Shown: positions 1 to 14,462 of the stretch, in pieces
How the letters are laid out: the number at the start of each line of letters is the position of its first letter
How positions within the stretch are numbered: position 1 is the first letter of the stretch
Position numbers and translations under genes: made by a program
Assembly (NCBI RefSeq): GCF_018873765.1
Contig: NC_057916.1
Coordinates: 10,992,001 to 11,056,000 of the forward strand
Direction: 5' to 3'
DNA: 64,000 nucleotides
Source: Telopea speciosissima
Taxonomy: Eukaryota; Streptophyta; Magnoliopsida; Proteales; Proteaceae
Notes under the pieces: model-generated
Database searches by the model: none
What the model saw: the letters and a program-made list of their open reading frames with translations, nothing else
Told to the model about the DNA's origin: nothing

Positions 1-11
1 AATTTTTGCAG

Positions 12-1932
<1,921 letters not shown>

Positions 1933-2974
1933 CCAAAGATGCTGATTTTATGACCCCAGAAATGCTGTTGAGCTAGATACATGTACATTATGATCTCAAT
2001 TTATTTTTAGCTCTCTAATCATTGGCCATTTCTCTGTCTTTATCTCTCTGTGATTGCCTAAGAGGATTGACACTGTGTTATTGGCATGGATGAAATGTGA
2101 AGAAGATGATGTTTGGTCTGAAGACCTTCCTACATGGCGGTTCTTTCAGTGGGATGGCTTCTGTTTCTATTGTAAGACAACTCGCCAAAGGCGTTTACAT
2201 CTCTTGTAATCATTCTTAATGATGGGCTTTGAGAAGATTTATCACATTTATTCCCCCCTTGAAATTTTTGTTTGAAGTTTGAAAACGGTGTGCTGCAACC
2301 TTTTGCAGGCTTTAGTGCATTAGAAAATTCACACCAATGCTAGTTACTAAATTAAACTCAATGAGGTTGTGAAAAGTGTTCCTATGGCTTTTGGAAAAGA
2401 TAGACTCAACAGAATCTTTTCCTTTCAGATAGCTTCCATCTTACATTGGATTTCATCTTTCCAATATTTAGTGGATACTTGGATATTGCATTTTTTTGTT
2501 GTCTACATTTTTTTCATTTATCCAAATCACTTGGGTGCTGGAGTCTAATTCTATTTTTCATTCAGGGTTTCATCCAGGGCTATGACGCAACCAATCAGTG
2601 CTTTACATGCTTAGAAGGCAACCAAAAGAAGGTACCCTGGTTGTTTTTTAGGCAGCTTATTGTGAAACCCTTGAAACTACTTTGCATGCTCTTAACTATA
2701 AAATTGGGCTCCTGAACTGTCTTCAGACTTGGAGGAATTAACCAGAAGAATTTTACAACCTGAAGTTGAATGGTCCATTTCTTCCTTGCCTATCAGAGCT
2801 CTCATGCCTGTTTGCATGTACATGTTCCTGCTTTGTGTGCGTGCGTGTATGTGTAGAAATAGAGGTTCAATTTCTGTAATATGAAATATTTTAATTGTTA
2901 TTGGTACACCCTCCTACAAGTAACAAAAAAAAAGATTCTTAAGGTGAATAATCATAGTTTATATTCTGGTAGTG

Positions 2975-3367
2975 GCTAAATTATGATTAGAAACCTTTGT
3001 TCTGTTTGCCCTCATTATTTTTTGTGAAACTGCATTACATCTGATCTAGGTTTGGTGGTTCTGGAGGCTTTTGCACTGGCAATGAGAGGTTGCAGTTAAT
3101 GTTCAAATTGGTTAGTAGTTGCGTCTGATTTTAATTTTTTTTCTTTAACATGATCCATGAGTTTTAACTTTTTCATGTTTTTCCTGATAGGAAACATAGG
3201 TTTAGTGTTGTCTCTTCATTCTGTGGTGTATAACAATGCTTTTTGGTTTTTCTAGGACATAGGTACTAAGTTCATGGAATTCCAGCAAGTTCTTCATCTC
3301 TAATCCTATTACTCCATTTTGTCATGGTTCTGGTTGTTTCAGGTATTTCGTTTCTTGCATATTTATA
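2975..3367 (+). repeat. Internal direct repeat, left member (copy 1)
   Basis: A stretch of about 390 bp beginning TTATGATTAGAAACC that recurs at 4603-4968, about 1.63 kb downstream. The left member has about 30 bp near 3120-3150 that the right member lacks. The same pair is present in duplication copy 2 (12355 and 13990), so the internal repeat predates the larger duplication. No coding content recognised. Confidence 0.85.
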
Positions 3368-3419
3368 CGGAGATCATGTAAATGTTGTTACTTGTATGGT
3401 TGAGCATACTCAGGAAACC

Positions 3420-3710
3420 TTGGAGATTTGCACATTAGTTGGATGCATTCCTCATCTTGCCTCTAGCCTGCATTGCTCTTTTCAATGACAGCCTAGAGTG
3501 GTCAATGAGATGGCTGATGAGTTGACCAAGCAAGGCATTTTACTTTTGAGATTCTGTTATGGGAATACCATTCCATTATGAGGTGTTGGCTTGTATAGGG
3601 GGCGGGGGTGTATTCTTTGTTGTTGTATATTATCTGTGCTCTTGCCTCCTTGGAGGCCTGTTATACCATATTATCTTTCTTTTTATAAAATTTATGTTAA
3701 TGGAAAAAAA
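3420..3710 (+). mobile_element. LINE 3' end fragment (RNase H tail), copy 1
   Basis: A short frame around 3490-3570 reads RVVNEMADELTKQGI followed by about 15 residues to a stop. This matches the end of the RNase H domain that closes many plant L1-type LINE ORF2 proteins. The following 3' UTR ends in a TTTATAAAATTTATG tail and an A run, as expected of a LINE 3' end. Only the tail remains, a typical 5'-truncated insertion. The same fragment lies at 12800-13100 because of the segmental duplication. Confidence 0.65.
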
Positions 3711-3880
3711 ATATTGTTAATGTTACCAATTAAAGTGTTCCATATGTTTCAGATATTCTTTTTTCCGTCCAAATCATATCCCTCATAGATATCTTCTGAA
3801 CTTTTGACTCATGAGGAGGTTTGATTTGTCTGTTGCTTGATATACATTCAGAGCTAGTCTAGGTATCCCTTATTCATGTA

Positions 3881-3954
3881 CACCATACTTTACAAAATCA
3901 GGTTCTGATGGTGCTTTCAATTTTTGGGACGAGGACAGTAAACAGAGACTTAAG
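3881..3954 (+). pseudogene. RAE1-like WD40 fragment, copy 1
   Basis: The frame at 3902-3954 reads SDGAFNFWDEDSKQRLK, matching a late WD40 blade of the mRNA export factor RAE1 (BUB3/RAE1 family). The upstream part is frameshifted relative to the better-kept copy at 13281. No other RAE1 exon is seen nearby. This is an isolated fragment, not a gene. Confidence 0.6.
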
Positions 3955-4602
3955 GTTTGGTTACCCTCTTTCTGTTTTATTCTTATCTAACCCCAATGGT
4001 TGTTGTTGGTTTCATTGAATGGCAATTATTTTTATATAATATTTCACTACTAATACCAGCCTGTTTGTGGAGGATAAGCAAATTCTTAATGAGAAGATGG
4101 TGTAGAAAAGATTCACCAAAATCTGTGGAATATGAGTTGGAACCTAAGAAAAATGCTCATTGGATAATTCTCCTGGTGCATGGTCTGAAACCCAACCCTA
4201 AATTGAGATTAGGGCAGAATTTGCAAAGGCTCTAAAAGGACAGTATAGGCTAATTAGGAAATAAGAAACACTGACTACAGGAATTGGGTAGGCCACAGAA
4301 ACAGCATATATGGTTAGAAGATTAAAACAGAAATGAAGGAAATCGAAAGCTCATTAACAGAATGGGGGATATTTTGTTACTCAAAACTACAGAGCTTTTG
4401 AGCCTGAAACTTGGGTTGAGTAACCCTTTAGATCAAACCTATCAGTGGTTAAAACAGGACAGATATCTCTGGCTAATAATGGCAGGGTGTGATCGGGGCT
4501 GATATGGGAACTAACAGAAACAGAGCAGGGGTGTGGAAAGTGGTAACAGCAGGTGTTAAAGTAGTGTTAGAAGATCAGAATCAATAGAGAATGAGGGGGG
4601 CT

Positions 4603-4968
4603 TAATTATGATTAGAACCTTTGTTCTGTTTGCCCTCATTATTTTTTGTGAAACTGCATTACATATGATCTATGGTTTGGTGGTTCTGGAGGCTTTTGCA
4701 CTGGCGATGAGAGGTTGCAGTGTTGCATTTAATGTTCGAATTGGTTAGTAGTTTTAACTTTTTCATGTTTTTCCTGATAGGAAACATAGATTTAATGTTG
4801 TCTCTTCATTCTGTGGTGTATAACAATGCTTTTTGGTTTTTCTAGGACATAGGTGCTAAGTTCATGGAATTCCAGTAAGTTCTTCATCTCTAATCCTATT
4901 ACTCCATTTTGTAATGGTTCTGGTTGTTTCAGGTATTTCGTTTCATGCATATTTATAAGGAGATCGTC
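4603..4968 (+). repeat. Internal direct repeat, right member (copy 1)
   Basis: Second member of the 390-bp direct repeat that starts at 2975. It stops abruptly at about 4968, where the sequence changes to duplication Y. That makes 4968/4970 a rearrangement junction. Confidence 0.8.
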
Positions 4969-4969
4969 C

Positions 4970-6690
4970 ACTCCCAAGCTAATTGTGTTTTCTATATTTT
5001 GATGTTTCGGAGTTTTATTTATAGTTTATGACTGCTTTCTTTGTGGCCTTTATTCATTGTTCATACTAAACCATAAATGCTTTGGATCAGAGAATGGTTC
5101 TCTCAATGTCGACAAGGCAGCAGAACAGAAACTTCCTCCAAAAGCGGTTAATTCTACATCTGTCGCTTCTGAGGGTAGGAATGATAGTCCCGAGCCTACA
5201 TTTTCTGTATAGAAATCACCTTCATGTAATGGAACTTTGGCACATGAGAGCACTTCTGGTGCTGGGGGTTTAGGGGATGGGACTCCAAAGGTTTGTAGAT
5301 GACCAATTAACAACTAGATATTTTTTAAATTTCTTGCATATGTGGGTAAGCATGATTTACATGAATCAACCCCAAGCTTGTCCACCATGGTTCTTTTTAT
5401 TCCTTATGTTACCTTTGATGGTTTATTTTTAATTTTTTGAGCCTGGATATAATAACTGCGATTACTTAAAGATGTTAATTTCCACTGCTTCATAGTCACA
5501 ATTTCACCAATTTGTGCAAAGTGAGAGATCAGCAGATATGTTCTGTGATGATATTTTCGAAGAGAGACCTGCTGAAGTTCGTAAAACTATAGATGTCGTT
5601 CTATTTCCTCTCCCCTCTAATTGCATTAGGCTCTTGCATTCTCACATTCAAAGTGTTGGCTTTCTTCTTTGTTTGCTGAACATTTAATGTAGATAATAGA
5701 AAGTTGAACTAGGTTTCTGGAAAATCGTGTATAATAGAAAACTGATTTGAATAACTAAATGAGGTATATGGTTTTTCCCACCTGAGATAGCATGTTCAAC
5801 TGAAGCCACTTTGGACTGCTGATAATCCCATGTTCTCTCCTTTTTCTTGTAATTTGTACATGCACCACATGAGCAGTATGTTATGGGTTTTTAGTGATGG
5901 CCTGCGATTGCGGTTAGAGAAATGTGTTCTGGCATTAATGGATGCTTTCCATAGCGATGTATTGTAAATTGTAATCCAACGATTGACAGAATATTTCTTT
6001 TATTTGTTATCATCTATTTTTCTTATAAATTTGTTATTTATTGTGACTTTGTAAGATTGAAAAAGGTTTCATTGGTGAACCATAGCTAGAGACTTCTAGG
6101 ACTTTATCTATAGTTGGTTGAATGTGATCACATCTTCGTGAAGATATTGATCGAACACAAAATCCATCAGTAAAGCAATAGTATTTTTTAGTAACTAGCT
6201 AAAGAAAATAGGTAAAGACCTCTTAGGGAGTTGCCTAGTTTGGGAGTTTTATCGTGTTAAAAAAATTGAGTGCAACTCTGGATTTAGGAGTCAAATACAA
6301 CAGTTAACACTTAGACAACCCAGCACTTTAATATGAATAACAAATTAAAGTGGATGAAACTTAAATCTGATTCCAAATTAACATCTGAACCATTAAACAA
6401 TCCGACACTATTACATTGAGCAAATTAAACTTGATGAAACTTAAATTTGATTGCAAATGAACATACTATGCTAATTTTAAAGGGAATTGCATACTTATGC
6501 TAAACTTCTAAAAAGTTGCTTGGTATTGCAACTTATTTAAATAAAAAAAAGCTGGGTATTACAATGATTTTGTAGATCAAAAGTAAACTTCTAGTTCAGC
6601 TGGCCTATAAGAAAACCTCTTTGACCTGACGTAGTCTGTTGGACCTATGGAAAAGCCATGTGTACTGACTTAAAGAAAAAATGATCAGGA
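4970..6690 (+). repeat. Segmental duplication Y, copy 1
   Basis: Matches 8876-10330 over about 1.5 kb. It starts at the sequence ccactcccaagctaatt and ends near gaaaagccatgtgtactg. Copy 1 keeps about 170 bp (5015-5190) that copy 2 has lost, and has about 80 bp near 6550-6630 that copy 2 lacks. It holds two PRP4 exons (5091-5290 and 5522-5588), then AT-rich non-coding sequence with no recognisable gene. Confidence 0.9.
5091..5588 (+). pseudogene. PRP4K: PRP4 N-terminal region pseudogene fragment (in Y copy 1)
   Basis: Two exon remnants from the region just before the kinase domain. The first (5091-5290) encodes NGSLNVDKAAEQKLPPKAV through GTSGAGGLG-type sequence to DGTPK and ends at a GT donor. 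A TAG at 5209-5211 replaces the Trp codon that copy 2 still has (FSVWKSP). The second (5522-5588) encodes SERSADMFCDDIF. Its acceptor reads gcaaag instead of gcag/ag, and its donor is AT where copy 2 keeps GT, so both splice sites of this exon are damaged. The flanking exons of a full PRP4 gene are absent. It is a dead fragment. Confidence 0.85.
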
Positions 6691-8284
6691 ATTTTACTTG
6701 AGTTCTTGCAAATGGTAACATTTACTGAGCTGATTGTGAAGGCATTTATTGTATCAACTGTGAGGAGTATAAGGTGGTACTCGTGCTTGCTTTTAAAAAA
6801 TCTTTGTTGCTTTACCAACTCTTTTACCAATATTTGCCATGTATGAAGTGTAAAAACTCCTAGGTAGACACATGCAGAGGTTCTGCCAGCTGTGCCCAAG
6901 CAGATGTAGAGATGAGATTCACCATTCAACCAACCAGCAATTCTTTCAAAGGACAAAAAATTTGACCCGATAGAATGTATAATGTTGATCACACAATTAT
7001 TTTTGTAGATATGACAGACACAAATATCTGTCATAGAATTGATTTCTTTTGAGTACATATTGTGCTGTATAGGTTTATGGCCATGATTAAGAATATAATG
7101 GATGGGGAGGCTATAATCATATTTTCGGTGGAGGATCGTTCCCTGGTGGAAGCCAATCAATTATTGGCCTTTCCCCTGCATTTGTACCATATGTATTGAT
7201 ATGCTTTTAAGTATAGGCTGTCCTCATTTTCTAACTGTTAACTATTATTTCTATTTGCATATACTGTTATTTATGTTCTTTTATTTCATTCCTAGACCTC
7301 AGGGAGGTTGAATATTGTGTCCATTGTATGTCTTCTCTATTGGCATTGATTTTGTGATTGAATGGAGTATAAAGAATAACCACTTTCGGCATTTGCTGGA
7401 ATATGTCATTACTGCCTTTTAAAGACTTAATTCTTCTAAATATTCCCTTGGATAATTTGATGAAGAGTCATGTTTACATTTTCTAAACACAAAATTTCCT
7501 ATATTTTGCTCTGGTTAAAAATGCAGGATGAGAAGGAATTACTTGAAAGCAACTGTTGCCCCAGGCACCTAAACCCTTGCATATGAGAGGAGGACAACTT
7601 CTTCTTTGCCTTATCGAAGTATCAAAAATCCTTGGAAGAAATTCTAAGTCAAAATCCAAACTCCGTGCAGCCTTCTTTTCGTTTGAATGAGGTGAGGATG
7701 ATAAACTTCCCCCTTTGGTTTGACTGAATTGTTCACTTTTCCCTCTCTCTGTGTCTTCAATGATTGCTAACATGAAATATGGATAACAGTTTTCAGCGGT
7801 TGATTGGGTTAACATTTTCCCCCATTCCTTTATTGACTAGATTATTCTTCTTTTTTTTGGGGGAGCACACCATTGTTTTGGAAGTAATCATAAATATCAC
7901 AGGAACCTTAGAGAGAGAATTAAGAACATTATTTTACAAGCTGAACTTACAAGACATACTTTTTTGCTCTAGCATACGATTTTAAAGCTTACTAGGTGAT
8001 TGTTTTGTTTTAAGAGGGTTGTGTGGAGCTGGAAAAATAAGAATCAATCAATTTCTTTTGAGGCCAAAATAAATGTTTCTTCAAAGCATGAAACCTCCAT
8101 GGGATAGAAGGTTACAGAAAAATATGGAAGGTGGATTAGTTTAGGTTTTCATTTATTTATTTTTTATCATTATTGTATTTGGTGGCAGAAAATGTAATTT
8201 TAGTATGTCGGGCTCAATGTTCTTGTTTGGCTTTGGATTTTGGGTTTTAAATCTTAGTCCAGTTCTTAGTCTCATAATAATTTT
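6691..8284 (+). other. Unassigned spacer between Y copy 1 and PRP4 unit B
   Basis: Mostly AT-rich sequence with no convincing gene. The longest open frame (171 codons on the minus strand, 6645-7160) has no recognisable domain and overlaps duplicated non-coding DNA, so it is not called. A short frame at about 7604-7692 (KYQKSLEEILSQNPNS) ends at a plausible GTGAGG donor and may be a stray exon from an unrelated gene. I cannot name it. Confidence 0.5.
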
Positions 8285-9324
8285 TAAAAGAGAGGGAGAG
8301 AGAGAAGGAGAAAGAAAAGGAGAAGGATCGTTACAGGGACCGGGAGAGAGATAGGTACAGGAATAGGGAGGGGCAGAGGGAAAGGGAGAGGGAAAGAGTT
8401 CGGGATAAAGTTAGAGGTAGGGAGACTGAGAGTGGTTGGATGGGCAGACATCTATATGATGGTCATAATGATGCATATGGTGGTCGAGATAGGTCGAAAG
8501 ATTCTAGGCATTTGAAAGATGAACCGGTTTACCACTACAGTAAAGGAAAAAAAGATCTAGTAAAGGTGCCCAACATCATGCATGATGATCCGGAAAGGCG
8601 TGAAAAGAAACCACTGAGGTATACAATGTCATTTAATCATTGGATGTATCCTAGCTTACTTCAAATTTATCTTATATGCTGCTCTCTGCTTTTAGAGATG
8701 AAGAGGTAGAAGAAGATTATGAAGATCAACTAGCGGAACAAGAAAAGGAGGATGTTGACAGAATTAAGGAGGAGAGCAGGAAAAGAAGGCAAGCCATACT
8801 AGAAAAATATAAACAACAGCAACAGCAGTCACAAAAGCTGGTTGTACCTCATGGTCAAGCCTCAACTAAAGGTGTCATCCACTTCCAAGCTAATTCTGTT
8901 TTCTATATCCCGAGGCTGATGTCCCCGAGCCTACATTTTCTGTATGGAAATCACCTTCACGTAATAGAACATTGGTACATGAGGGCACTTCTGGTGCTGG
9001 GGGTTTAGGGGATGGGACTCCAAAGGTTTGTAGATTTCCAATTAACAATTAGATATTTTTTAAATTTATTGCATACGTGGGTAAGCTTGATTTGCATGAA
9101 TCAACCCCCAAGCCTGTCTACAATGGTTATTTTGATTCCTTATGTGACCTTGGATGGTTTATTTTTAATTTTTTGAGCCTGGATATAATAACTGCGATTA
9201 CTTTAAGATGTTAATTTTTACTGCTTCATGGTAACAATTTCACCAATTTGTGCAGAGTGAGAGATCAGCAGATATGTTCTGTGATGATATTTTTGGAGAA
9301 AGACCTGCTGGAGTTCGTAAAACT
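8285..9324 (+). pseudogene. PRP4K: PRP4 N-terminal exons, unit B pseudogene
   Basis: Exon-like blocks at about 8285-8618, 8696-8871, about 8926-9030 and 9256-9324. The first is a charged RE/KE/RD-rich tract of the kind found at the N-terminus of PRP4 kinases (EREKEKEKEKDRYRDRERDR, then MGRHLYDGHNDAYGGRDRSK). The second continues EDQLAEQEKEDVDRIKEESR with a Gln-rich run. The third keeps FSVWKSP and GGLGDGTPK but has lost about 170 bp including its 5' half and acceptor. The fourth (SERSADMFCDDIFGERPAG) has good splice sites. The following exons are missing: the next PRP4-like sequence, at 10865, is already the penultimate exon. The reading frames here are better preserved than in unit A, but the gene is internally deleted. 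Whether any transcript is made cannot be seen. Confidence 0.85.
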
Positions 9325-10330
9325 GTAGATGTTGTTCTATTTTCTCTCCCCTCTAATTGCATTAAGCTCTTGCATTCTCACAAGTGTTGGTTTTCTTCTT
9401 TGTTTGCTGAACATTTAATGTAGATAATAAAAAGCTGAACTAGGTTTCTGGAAAATCGTGTATAATAGAAAACTGATTTGAACAACCAAATGAAGTATAT
9501 GGTTTGTGCTGCCTGAGATAGCATGTTCAACTGAGGCCACTTTGGACCAGCTGACAATTCCATGTTCTCCCCTTTGTCTTGTAATTTGTACATGCACCAC
9601 TTGAGCAGTATGTTATGGGTTTTTAGTGATGGCCTGCGATTGCGGTTTGAGAAATGTGTTTTGGCATTCATGGATGCTTTCCATGGCGATGTATTGTAAT
9701 CCTGCGATTGACAGAATATTTCTTTTATATGTTTTCCTCTATTTTTCTTATAAATTTGTATTTATTTTGACTTTGTGAGATTGAAAAAGGTTTCACTGGT
9801 GAACCATAGCTAAAGACTTCTAGCACTTTATCTATAGTGGTTGAATGTGATCACATCTTCTTGAAGATATTTATAGAACACAGAATCCATCAATAAAGCA
9901 ATAGTATTTTTTAGTAACTAACGAAAGAAAATTGGTAAAGACCTCTTAGGGAGTTGCCTAGTTTGGGAGTTTTATCGTGTTAAAAAAATGAGTGCAATTT
10001 TGGATTTAGGAGTCAAATACAACAGTTAACACTTAGACAACCCAGCACTTTAATATGAATAACAAATAAGGTGGATGAAACTTATATCTGATTCCAAATT
10101 AACATCTGAACCATTTAACAACCCGACACTATCGCATCGAGCAAATTAAACTTGATGAAACTTAAGTTTGATTGCAGAACATACTATGCTCATTTTAAAG
10201 GGAATTGCGTACTTATGCTAAACTTCTAAAAAGTTGCTTGGTATTGCAACTTATTTAAATAAAAAAAATGACGTAGTCTGTTGGACCTATGGAAAAGCCA
10301 TGTGTACTGCCTTAAATAAAAAATGATCTG
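8876..10330 (+). repeat. Segmental duplication Y, copy 2
   Basis: Second copy of the 4970-6690 block, with the 5015-5190 and 6550-6630 segments missing. From 9325 to 10330 it is non-coding AT-rich sequence parallel to 5589-6690. From 10331 to 10687 there is a short unique stretch without recognisable content, after which duplication X copy 2 begins. Confidence 0.9.
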
Positions 10331-10864
10331 GAATGTCTTGAAATTGACCATTCTGCCCTTTTTTTTTTCCCTCTTGACTCTTGGAAAATTATATCTTCTG
10401 ATCCTTACAAGGGTGTGGGTTGGTGAAGCTACAATGATTTACTGAACAGAAAATGGAATATCTAGGACTGAGATGTCTATGGAATTGCTATTCCTTTGTT
10501 GTTTTATCTTTTCTCTTTTAATTTTTTAGGGTTATTCTGCTTTGCTCTTGTTGGGTCTTTATAAAATTTCTTGTTATTTATCCCTGGGTGGGTTGTCAAT
10601 TTTTTTGTTTTTGCTATAAAATGCATAATAATGTGGTAGTGGAGTTATTTTACTCCCACTTGTATTATACTTCATTTATCTGTTTTCTTCAGATTCCCTG
10701 CAACCCTCACGAGGGGTGTTTAAACCCTTTATTTTTTGCAGTTTTGTTTCCATGGTCATCAATATCTTTAGCTTATTATTTTAGGTTATTGAATGGAAAT
10801 ACTATGTTATGATTCTTATTTTTATTGCTTGCGCTGATTTCAACATCTGTTGCTTTTTCTACAG

Positions 10865-11299
10865 GGTGGATTTACCAATCAGTATTTTGACCAGGATTTG
10901 AATTTTCATGCCTCTGAAGAAGATCCTGTTACAAAGAAGGTGAGAAGTTACTTGTCAATGAAATCTGTAGTGATTATGTCTCAGTGACTGTTTCTATTGT
11001 TTTCCCTACTACTGCAACCACCCTCTTCCCCCCCCCCCTCCCCAAAAAAAAAGAAAAGGGGAAGCATCATTGCCCTCATTTTAATTTAACCTTATAAACT
11101 ATGTCTGCAGACTGTGAAGAGGCTGCTTCTCAACATTAAGCAAAAAGTAATTGGTTCCTTAATTACAAGCTCCCCTGGTGAGGATCCGAAGATGTTGGCG
11201 AATTTCTAAGATCTTCTAGAAAAAATATTTGTCTTAGATCCAGAGAAGAAAATGACAGTATCTCAAGCATTGAGGCATTCATTCATCACTGGCAAGTGA
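10865..11299 (+). pseudogene. PRP4K: PRP4 kinase C-terminal exons, unit B pseudogene
   Basis: The last two PRP4 exons, 10865-10939 (GGFTNQYFDQDLNFHASEED) and 11111-11299, ending with the FITGK-stop tail. The final exon has the same internal TAA after MLANF as unit A, so the stop was already present before this block was copied. The kinase exons between DDIFGERPAG (9324) and GGFTNQYF are absent in this unit, so there is no ATP site, catalytic loop or DFG. Confidence 0.88.
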
Positions 11300-12799
11300 C
11301 CAAAGATGCTGATTTTATGACCCCAGAAATGCTGTTGAGCTAGATACATGTACATTATGATCTCAATTTATTTTTATCTCTCTAATCATTGGCCATTTCT
11401 CTGTCTTTATCTCTCTGTGATTGCCTAAGAGGATTGACACTGTGTTATTGGCATGGATGAAATGCGAAGAAGATGATGTTTGGTCTGAAGACCTTCCTAC
11501 ATGGCGGTTCTTTCAGTGGGCTGGCTTCTGTTTCTATTGTAAGACAACTCGCCAAAGGCGTTTACATCTCTTGTAATCATTCTTAATGATGGGCTTTGAG
11601 AAGATTTATCACATTTATTCCCCGCTTGAAACTTTTGTTTGAAGTTTGAAAACAGTGTGCTGCAACCTTTTGCAGGGTTTAGTGCATTAGAAAATTCACA
11701 CCAATGCTAGTTACTAAATTAAACTCAATGAGGTTGTGAAAAGTGTTCCTATGGCTTTTGGAAAAGATAGACTCAACAGAATCTTTTCCTTTCAGATAGC
11801 TTCCATCTTATATTGGATTTCATCTTTCCAATATTTAGTGGATACTTGGATATTGCATTTTTTTGTTGTCTACATTTTTTTCATTTACTCAAATCACTTG
11901 GGTGCTGGAGTCTAATTCTATTTTTCATTCAGGGTTTCATCCAGGGCTATGACGCAACCAATCAATGCTTTACATGCTTCGAAGGCAACCAAAAGAAGGT
12001 ACCCTGGTTGTTTTGTAGGCAGCTTATTGTGAAACCCTTAAAACTACTTTGCATGTTCTTAACTATAAAATTGGGCTCCTGAACTGTCTTCAGACTTGGT
12101 GGAATTAACCAGAAGAATTTTACAACCTGAAGTTGAATGGTCCATTTCTTCCTTGCCTATCAGAGCTCTCATGCCTGTTTGCATGTACATGTTCCTGCAT
12201 TGTGTTCGTGCGTGTATGTGTAGAAATAGAGGTTCAATTTCTGTAATATGGAATATTTTAATTTTTATTGGTACACCCTCCTACAAGTAACAAAAAAAAA
12301 GGAAAAAAAAAAGATTCTTAAGGTGGATAATCATAGTTTATATTCTGGTAGTGGCTAAATTATGACTAGAAACCTTTGTTCTGTTTGCCCTCATTATTTT
12401 TTGTGAAATTGTATTACATCTGATCTAGGTTTGGTGGTTCTGGAGGCTTTTGCACTGGCGATGAGAGGTTGCAGTGTTGCAGTTAATGTTCAAATTGGTT
12501 AGTAGTTGCATCCGATTTTAATTTTCTTTTCTTTAACATGATCCATGAGTTTTAACTTTTTCATGTTTCTCCTGATAGGAAACATAGGTTTAGTGTTGTC
12601 TCTTCATTCTGTGGGGTATAACAATGCTTTTTGGTTTTTCTAGGACAACGGTGCTAAGTTCATGGAATTCCAGTAAGTTCTTCATCTCTAATCCTATTAC
12701 TCCATTTTGTCATGGTTCTGGTTGTTTCAGGTATTTCGTTTCATGCATATTTAAAAGGAGATCATGTAAATGTTGTTACTTGTATGGTTGATCATACTC

Positions 12800-13100
12800 A
12801 GGAATCCTTGGAGATTTTCACATTTAGTTGGATGCATTCCTCATCTTGCTTCTAGCCTGCATTGCTCTTTTCAATGACAGCCTAGAGTGGTCAATGAGAT
12901 GGCTGATGAGTTGACCAAGGAAGGCGTTTTACTTTTGAGATTCTGTTACGGGAATACCATTCCATTATGAGGTGTGGGCTTTTATAGTGGGGGGGGGGGG
13001 TGTAGTTCTTTGTTGTTGTATATTATCTGTGCTCTTGCCTCCTTGGAGGCCAGTTATACCATATTATCTTTCTTTTTATAAAATTTATGTTAATTAAAAA
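12800..13100 (+). mobile_element. LINE 3' end fragment, copy 2
   Basis: Duplicate of the LINE tail at 3420-3710. It contains RVVNEMADELTKEG and the same 3' UTR ending in an A-rich tail. It arrived by segmental duplication, not by a separate insertion. Confidence 0.62.
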
Positions 13101-13280
13101 AAATATATTGTTAGTGTTACCAATTAAAGTGTTCCATATGTTTTAGATATTCTTTTTTCCCTTCAAATCATATCCCTCATAGATATCTTCTGAACTTTTG
13201 ACTCATGAGGAGGTTTGATTTATCTGTTGCTTGATATACTTTCAGAGCTTGTGTGGGTATCCCTTATTCATGTACATCAT

Positions 13281-13349
13281 ACTTTTGCAACATCAGGTTC
13301 TGATGGTGCTTTCAATTTTTGGGACAAGGACAATAAACAGAGACTTAAG
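13281..13349 (+). pseudogene. RAE1-like WD40 fragment, copy 2
   Basis: 23 codons in frame: TFATSGSDGAFNFWDKDNKQ followed by RLK. This resembles the conserved GSDG-FNFWDKD blade of RAE1, an mRNA export and spindle-checkpoint WD40 protein. It keeps the frame better than the copy at 3881-3954. There are no neighbouring RAE1 exons. Confidence 0.65.
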
Positions 13350-14242
13350 CTTTGGTTACCTTCTTTCTGTTTTATTCTTATCTAACTCTAATGGTTGTTG
13401 TTGGTTTCATTGAATGGCAATTATTTTTGTCTTATATTTCACTACTAATTACCAGCCTGTTTGTGGAGGATAAGCAAATTCTTAATGAGAAGATGATGTA
13501 GAGAAGATTCACCAAAATCTGTGGAATATGAGTTGGAACCTAAGAAAAATGCTCACTTTGGATAATTCTCCTGGTGCATGGTCTGAAACCCAATCCTAAA
13601 TTGAGATTGGGGCAGAATTTGCAAAGGCTCTAAAAGGACGGAATAGGCTAATTAGGAAACAAGAAACACTGACAGGAACTGGGTAGGCCACAGAAACTGC
13701 ATGAGATTAAAACAGAAATGAAGGAAATCGAAAGCTCATTTACAGAATGGGGGATATTTTGTTACCCAAAACTACAGAGCTGTTGAGCCTGAAACTTGGG
13801 TTGAGTAACCCTTTAGATCCAACCTATCGGTGGTTAAAACAGGACAGATATCTCTGGCTAATAATAGCAGGGTGTGATCGGGGCTGATATGGGAGCTAAC
13901 AGAAACAGAGCAGGGGTGTGGAAAGTGGTAACGGCAGGTGTTAAAGTAGTGTTAGAAGATCAGAATCAATAGAGAATGAGGGGGCTTAATTATGATTAGA
14001 AACCTTTGTTTTGTTTGCCCTCATTATTTTTTGTGAAGCTGCATTACATATGATCTATGGTTTGGTGGTTCTGGAGGCTTTTGCACTGGCGATGAGAGGT
14101 TGCAGTGTTGCAGTTAATGTTTAAATTGGTTAGTAGTTTTAACTTTTTCATGTTTTTCCTGATAGGAAACATTGGTTTATTGTTGTCTCTTCATTCTGTG
14201 GTGTATAACAATGGTTTTTGGTTTTTCAAGGACATAGGTGCT

Positions 14243-14440
14243 CCATCAGGTTAAACCTCGATAAAAGTCCTAGTCCAATACAGTGAGGCCCACTGTTATC
14301 TTTTGGCATTTTCATTGGTAATTTTGGTTCAATTTCAATGCCTCGCTTCACTTTGTTGTATTGGGTTCATTTTATTTTCCTTATTTTGTTTTTGTTGCAA
14401 TTGCTATGCCTCTCGTCTCTCTCTTTTTTCCCTTTAAACA
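14243..14440 (+). other. Unique sequence before the aquaporin exon
   Basis: T-rich sequence with no recognised gene. It lies between the end of duplication X copy 2 and the GT repeat and could be intron of the aquaporin-derived fragment. Confidence 0.4.
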
Positions 14441-14459
14441 GTGTGTGTGTGTGTGTGTA
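14441..14459 (+). repeat. (GT)n microsatellite
   Basis: About nine GT units immediately upstream of the aquaporin exon acceptor (tacag). This can shift the effective polypyrimidine/acceptor spacing. Confidence 0.9.
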
Positions 14460-14462
14460 CAG

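Larger units (their letters stand above)
10688..14242 (+). repeat. Segmental duplication X, copy 2
   Basis: Second copy of 1306-4968. It includes the last two PRP4 exons, the LINE tail (12800-13100), the RAE1-like fragment (13281-13349) and both members of the internal direct repeat (from about 12355 and about 13990). It ends at 14242, where unrelated sequence starts. No intact gene lies between 11300 and 14242. Confidence 0.93.

Noticed and set aside
6645-7160. 171-codon minus-strand open frame
   Set aside because: No domain, no codon-like composition, and its right-hand part only overlaps AT-rich spacer; part of it lies in duplicated non-coding DNA whose other copy does not keep the frame.
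8285-11299. Unit B as an intact, functional PRP4 gene
   Set aside because: The N-terminal frames are open, but the central kinase exons are missing and the last exon has an internal stop.
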